Source: Oxalobacteraceae bacterium (GTDB taxonomy: Bacteria; Pseudomonadota; Gammaproteobacteria; Burkholderiales; Burkholderiaceae_D). Taken from it: 6,986 nt of DNA. Of the stretch, positions 5,262 through 6,986 are shown one piece after another. Location of the stretch: NCBI GenBank assembly GCA_027485535.1, contig JAIXQV010000176.1, positions 1-6,986 on the forward strand. The letters run 5' to 3'. The stretch's first letter is position 1, and every line of letters begins with the position of its first letter. Both the position numbers and the translations under genes were made by a program. The notes under the pieces were generated by a model, which saw nothing but the letters and a program-made list of their open reading frames with translations, was not told the origin of the DNA and searched no databases.

Positions 5262-6410
5262 CTAACGGGTCGCGACCAGCATTCGAACCTGCAGCGGTAT
5301 CCGAGTGGGCACCGCACGAATCGCGCTAAACCCAGCTTGGGTCAGCAACGCACTCAGCTGCGCCGCTGTGCGGGCGCGACCGCGCCCCATCGCCAACAAG
5401 TAGAAACCGAAATAAGCGTCGCCCATCGCCTCGGCGCCTGGGGTACCGGCCATAGGCTCGGCCAGCAGTAAGGTGCCGCCCGGTGGCAGCGCGGCGTGGA
5501 TCGCGCGCAATATCGTCAGTGCACGCTGCTCGTCATGGTCATGAATCACCCGCACTAGGCTCACGATGTCAAAGCCGGTCGGCAGCGGGTCGGACAGGAA
5601 ATTGCCGCCAATCGCGTTCGCGCGCTGGGCCAAACCAGCCGTGGCAAATCGGGATTTAGCGCGCTCAGCGACCGCTGGCAGATCAAATAGGGTCAGCTGC
5701 AAATGCGGGGCGCGTACGCCGACACTGCACAAGAAACGACCCTCGCCACCGCCCACATCGAGCAGGCGGTGATGGCGGTCGAATGAATAAGCGTCGAGTA
5801 TTTCGGCGGCCACCAGCGGCTGTGATGCCGCCATCAGCTGCGAGTAATTGCCGACATGGTCTGGCGCGAGTTCACCTGCATGCGCAGGCGCGTCATCCGC
5901 GGTGTAAGGATAGAAGCCGGACAGCGCCGGCGCTGGCCCCTGCCCACGCAGCAAGGCCACCGGATCAGCCAGATCCGAATACAACGTGTCGTGATGGCGA
6001 ATCATCGCCAGCACACCCTCATTCTCAACCAGCGGCGCACCGAGCACGCCCAAGCCATAGCGGGGTTGTCCGCGTTCGTCTGTGCCGCGCGACTCGATGA
6101 GTCGCAGCGAAATGGCGGCCGCTAGCAGACGGTCAGTCGCCTCATTGCTCATCTGACAGTGCAGCGCCAGCTGCGTGAGTGTCATTGGACCTTGTGCGAG
6201 CTTGCGAAACAGATCTAGCTTGACGCAGGCCGACAGCACCTGCGAGTAGACGAAGCCAGCGACTAAATCGAATACTTCACGCGTGCGTCGACGCGCGAAG
6301 GGTCGGGTCAGCGGAAACGATGAGGCCGCACGATGAAACGCGGCGCTCGCGTACAACCGGTCGCGTAGCGCGAGTAACCGGTCTGTGAAAGAGAGCGTAG
6401 CTGCCGCCAT
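5262..6410 (-). CDS. crtF: Demethylspheroidene / hydroxyneurosporene O-methyltransferase
   Basis: SAM-dependent O-methyltransferase that methylates the C1 hydroxyl of acyclic carotenoids (demethylspheroidene, hydroxyneurosporene and related intermediates) in the spheroidene/spirilloxanthin pathway. The protein has 382 residues, a normal length for CrtF. The N-terminal half (about 45-125) is the helical dimerisation region with a winged-helix look (MTLTQLALHCQMSNEATDRLL). The Rossmann methyltransferase domain follows: SAM motif I DVGGGEG at 218-224, the LFDLP strand end at 241-245 whose Asp should bind the ribose, and GNFLSDPLP at 269-277. VIHDHDE at 288-294 contains the His-Asp pair that serves as catalytic base in related O-methyltransferases. 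The ATG follows the crtE TAA with no gap and has no recognisable Shine-Dalgarno sequence, so translation probably depends on ribosomes finishing crtE. The next in-frame ATG is at residue 76, inside the fold, which favours the chosen start. Confidence 0.93.
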   Translation of the reverse strand: MAAATLSFTDRLLALRDRLYASAAFHRAASSFPLTRPFARRRTREVFDLVAGFVYSQVLSACVKLDLFRKLAQGPMTLTQLALHCQMSNEATDRLLAAAISLRLIESRGTDERGQPRYGLGVLGAPLVENEGVLAMIRHHDTLYSDLADPVALLRGQGPAPALSGFYPYTADDAPAHAGELAPDHVGNYSQLMAASQPLVAAEILDAYSFDRHHRLLDVGGGEGRFLCSVGVRAPHLQLTLFDLPAVAERAKSRFATAGLAQRANAIGGNFLSDPLPTGFDIVSLVRVIHDHDEQRALTILRAIHAALPPGGTLLLAEPMAGTPGAEAMGDAYFGFYLLAMGRGRARTAAQLSALLTQAGFSAIRAVPTRIPLQVRMLVATR

Positions 6411-6986
6411 TTAAGCAACGACGCGAGTGACGCTAGGCGCGAACTTGCGCACGAGGTCATTCGGCACTAGCCGCTTGGCCTCCATCCGCAATAGCGTGCG
6501 CAGCTGCGCCGAGCCACGGCAGGCTGGTATCGAGGCACTGGCGTGAGCAATCAACTGATCAAACAACTGAACCGCGCCGGTCAAACCTAATTCGCCGGCA
6601 GAACTGGGACGACCGTGCGTCACGTCTTGCCCGGCTGGCTTACCTAGCATCTCGGCATCGCAAGCGACGTCACGAATATCGTCCGCCACCTGATAGGCCT
6701 CACCCAGTAACTCGCCAAGCGCGCGCCACGGGTTAGCGTCAGCGCCTGCGGCCTGCGCACCAGAAGCGGTAGCGGCAACGAACAGCGCACCGGTCTTGGC
6801 GCGCTGATACTCGGACAAAGACACGCGTGGCTCGCACTCCCACGCCTGGCCCGCGATGATGCCGGAGGGCGCGCCGACTGCCGCCGACAGGGTTGAAATC
6901 ATTGGAATCAGCCGCTGCGGCTGTGTCGCACCAGCGCATGCCAGCGACTGGAACGCAGCCACAATCAGCGCATCACCCGCCAGCAC
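6411..6986 (-). CDS. crtE: Geranylgeranyl diphosphate synthase, 3' part (5' end outside window)
   Basis: Trans-isoprenyl diphosphate synthase that condenses farnesyl diphosphate with isopentenyl diphosphate to give geranylgeranyl diphosphate, the precursor of carotenoids and of the phytyl/geranylgeranyl tail of bacteriochlorophyll. The visible 191 residues hold the second aspartate-rich motif DDIRD at fragment residues 102-106, preceded by GEAYQVA. Also visible are the LAGDAL segment at residues 2-7, which follows the first aspartate motif in this family, YQRAKTGALF (60-69) and GKPAGQDVTHGRPS (116-129). The first DDxxD motif and roughly 100 N-terminal residues lie beyond the window, judging by the usual length of about 290 residues. 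The first visible codon is GTG, which is an internal valine and not a start. The TAA stop directly precedes the crtF ATG, so the two are expected to be co-transcribed and translationally coupled. The adjacency to crtF supports crtE over ispA. Confidence 0.93.
   Translation of the reverse strand: MLAGDALIVAAFQSLACAGATQPQRLIPMISTLSAAVGAPSGIIAGQAWECEPRVSLSEYQRAKTGALFVAATASGAQAAGADANPWRALGELLGEAYQVADDIRDVACDAEMLGKPAGQDVTHGRPSSAGELGLTGAVQLFDQLIAHASASIPACRGSAQLRTLLRMEAKRLVPNDLVRKFAPSVTRVVA

Noticed and set aside
6984..6986. GTG at the window edge as the start of a 191-residue protein
   Set aside because: The reading frame is open to the edge and the sequence begins in the middle of the prenyl synthase fold, lacking the first DDxxD motif; the GTG is an internal valine.

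Overview
This window is a section of a purple-bacterial photosynthesis gene cluster. Every gene lies on the minus strand, so transcription runs from base 6986 towards base 1. The order is crtE (3' part only) - crtF - bchC - bchX - bchY - bchZ - a possible 40-codon ORF - pufB (first six codons only). This is the classic crtEF-bchCXYZ-puf superoperon of anoxygenic phototrophic Proteobacteria. GC content looks to be in the high fifties by eye. There is no pufQ-like gene between bchZ and pufB, unlike Rhodobacter. I therefore lean towards a beta- or gammaproteobacterium (Rubrivivax/Rhodoferax-like gene order), but that placement is inference.

Layout from the upstream end: bases 6411-6986 hold the C-terminal two thirds of geranylgeranyl diphosphate synthase. 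Bases 5262-6410 hold the CrtF carotenoid O-methyltransferase, whose ATG directly abuts the crtE stop. A 177-base gap (5085-5261) then separates the carotenoid genes from the bacteriochlorophyll genes. It carries a sigma70-like promoter with a perfect TTGACA -35 box, covered by two near-consensus PpsR/CrtJ palindromes (TGT-N12-ACA type) exactly 8 bp apart. That is the arrangement known for bchC promoters. No terminator is visible in the gap, so read-through from crtEF is likely. Bases 130-5084 hold bchC, bchX, bchY and bchZ, joined by ATGA overlaps or a 4-base gap. Bases 1-133 hold the bchZ-puf junction: a small ORF with a strong ribosome binding site that ends inside pufB, a GNRA-capped hairpin, the pufB ribosome binding site and the pufB start.

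Together, CrtE makes the C20 precursor of carotenoids and of the bacteriochlorophyll tail, and CrtF methylates the acyclic carotenoids. BchX with BchY/BchZ reduces ring B of the chlorin, and BchC oxidises the C3 hydroxyethyl group to acetyl. PufB and the genes beyond the window then use the pigments in LH1 and the reaction centre. All the [4Fe-4S] cysteine ligands expected in BchX, BchY and BchZ are present, so the enzymes look functional. I see no mobile element, CRISPR array, tRNA, rRNA or sign of decay. The named genes are a well-known system. The parts that deserve a second look are the bchC operator and the bchZ/small ORF/pufB junction.
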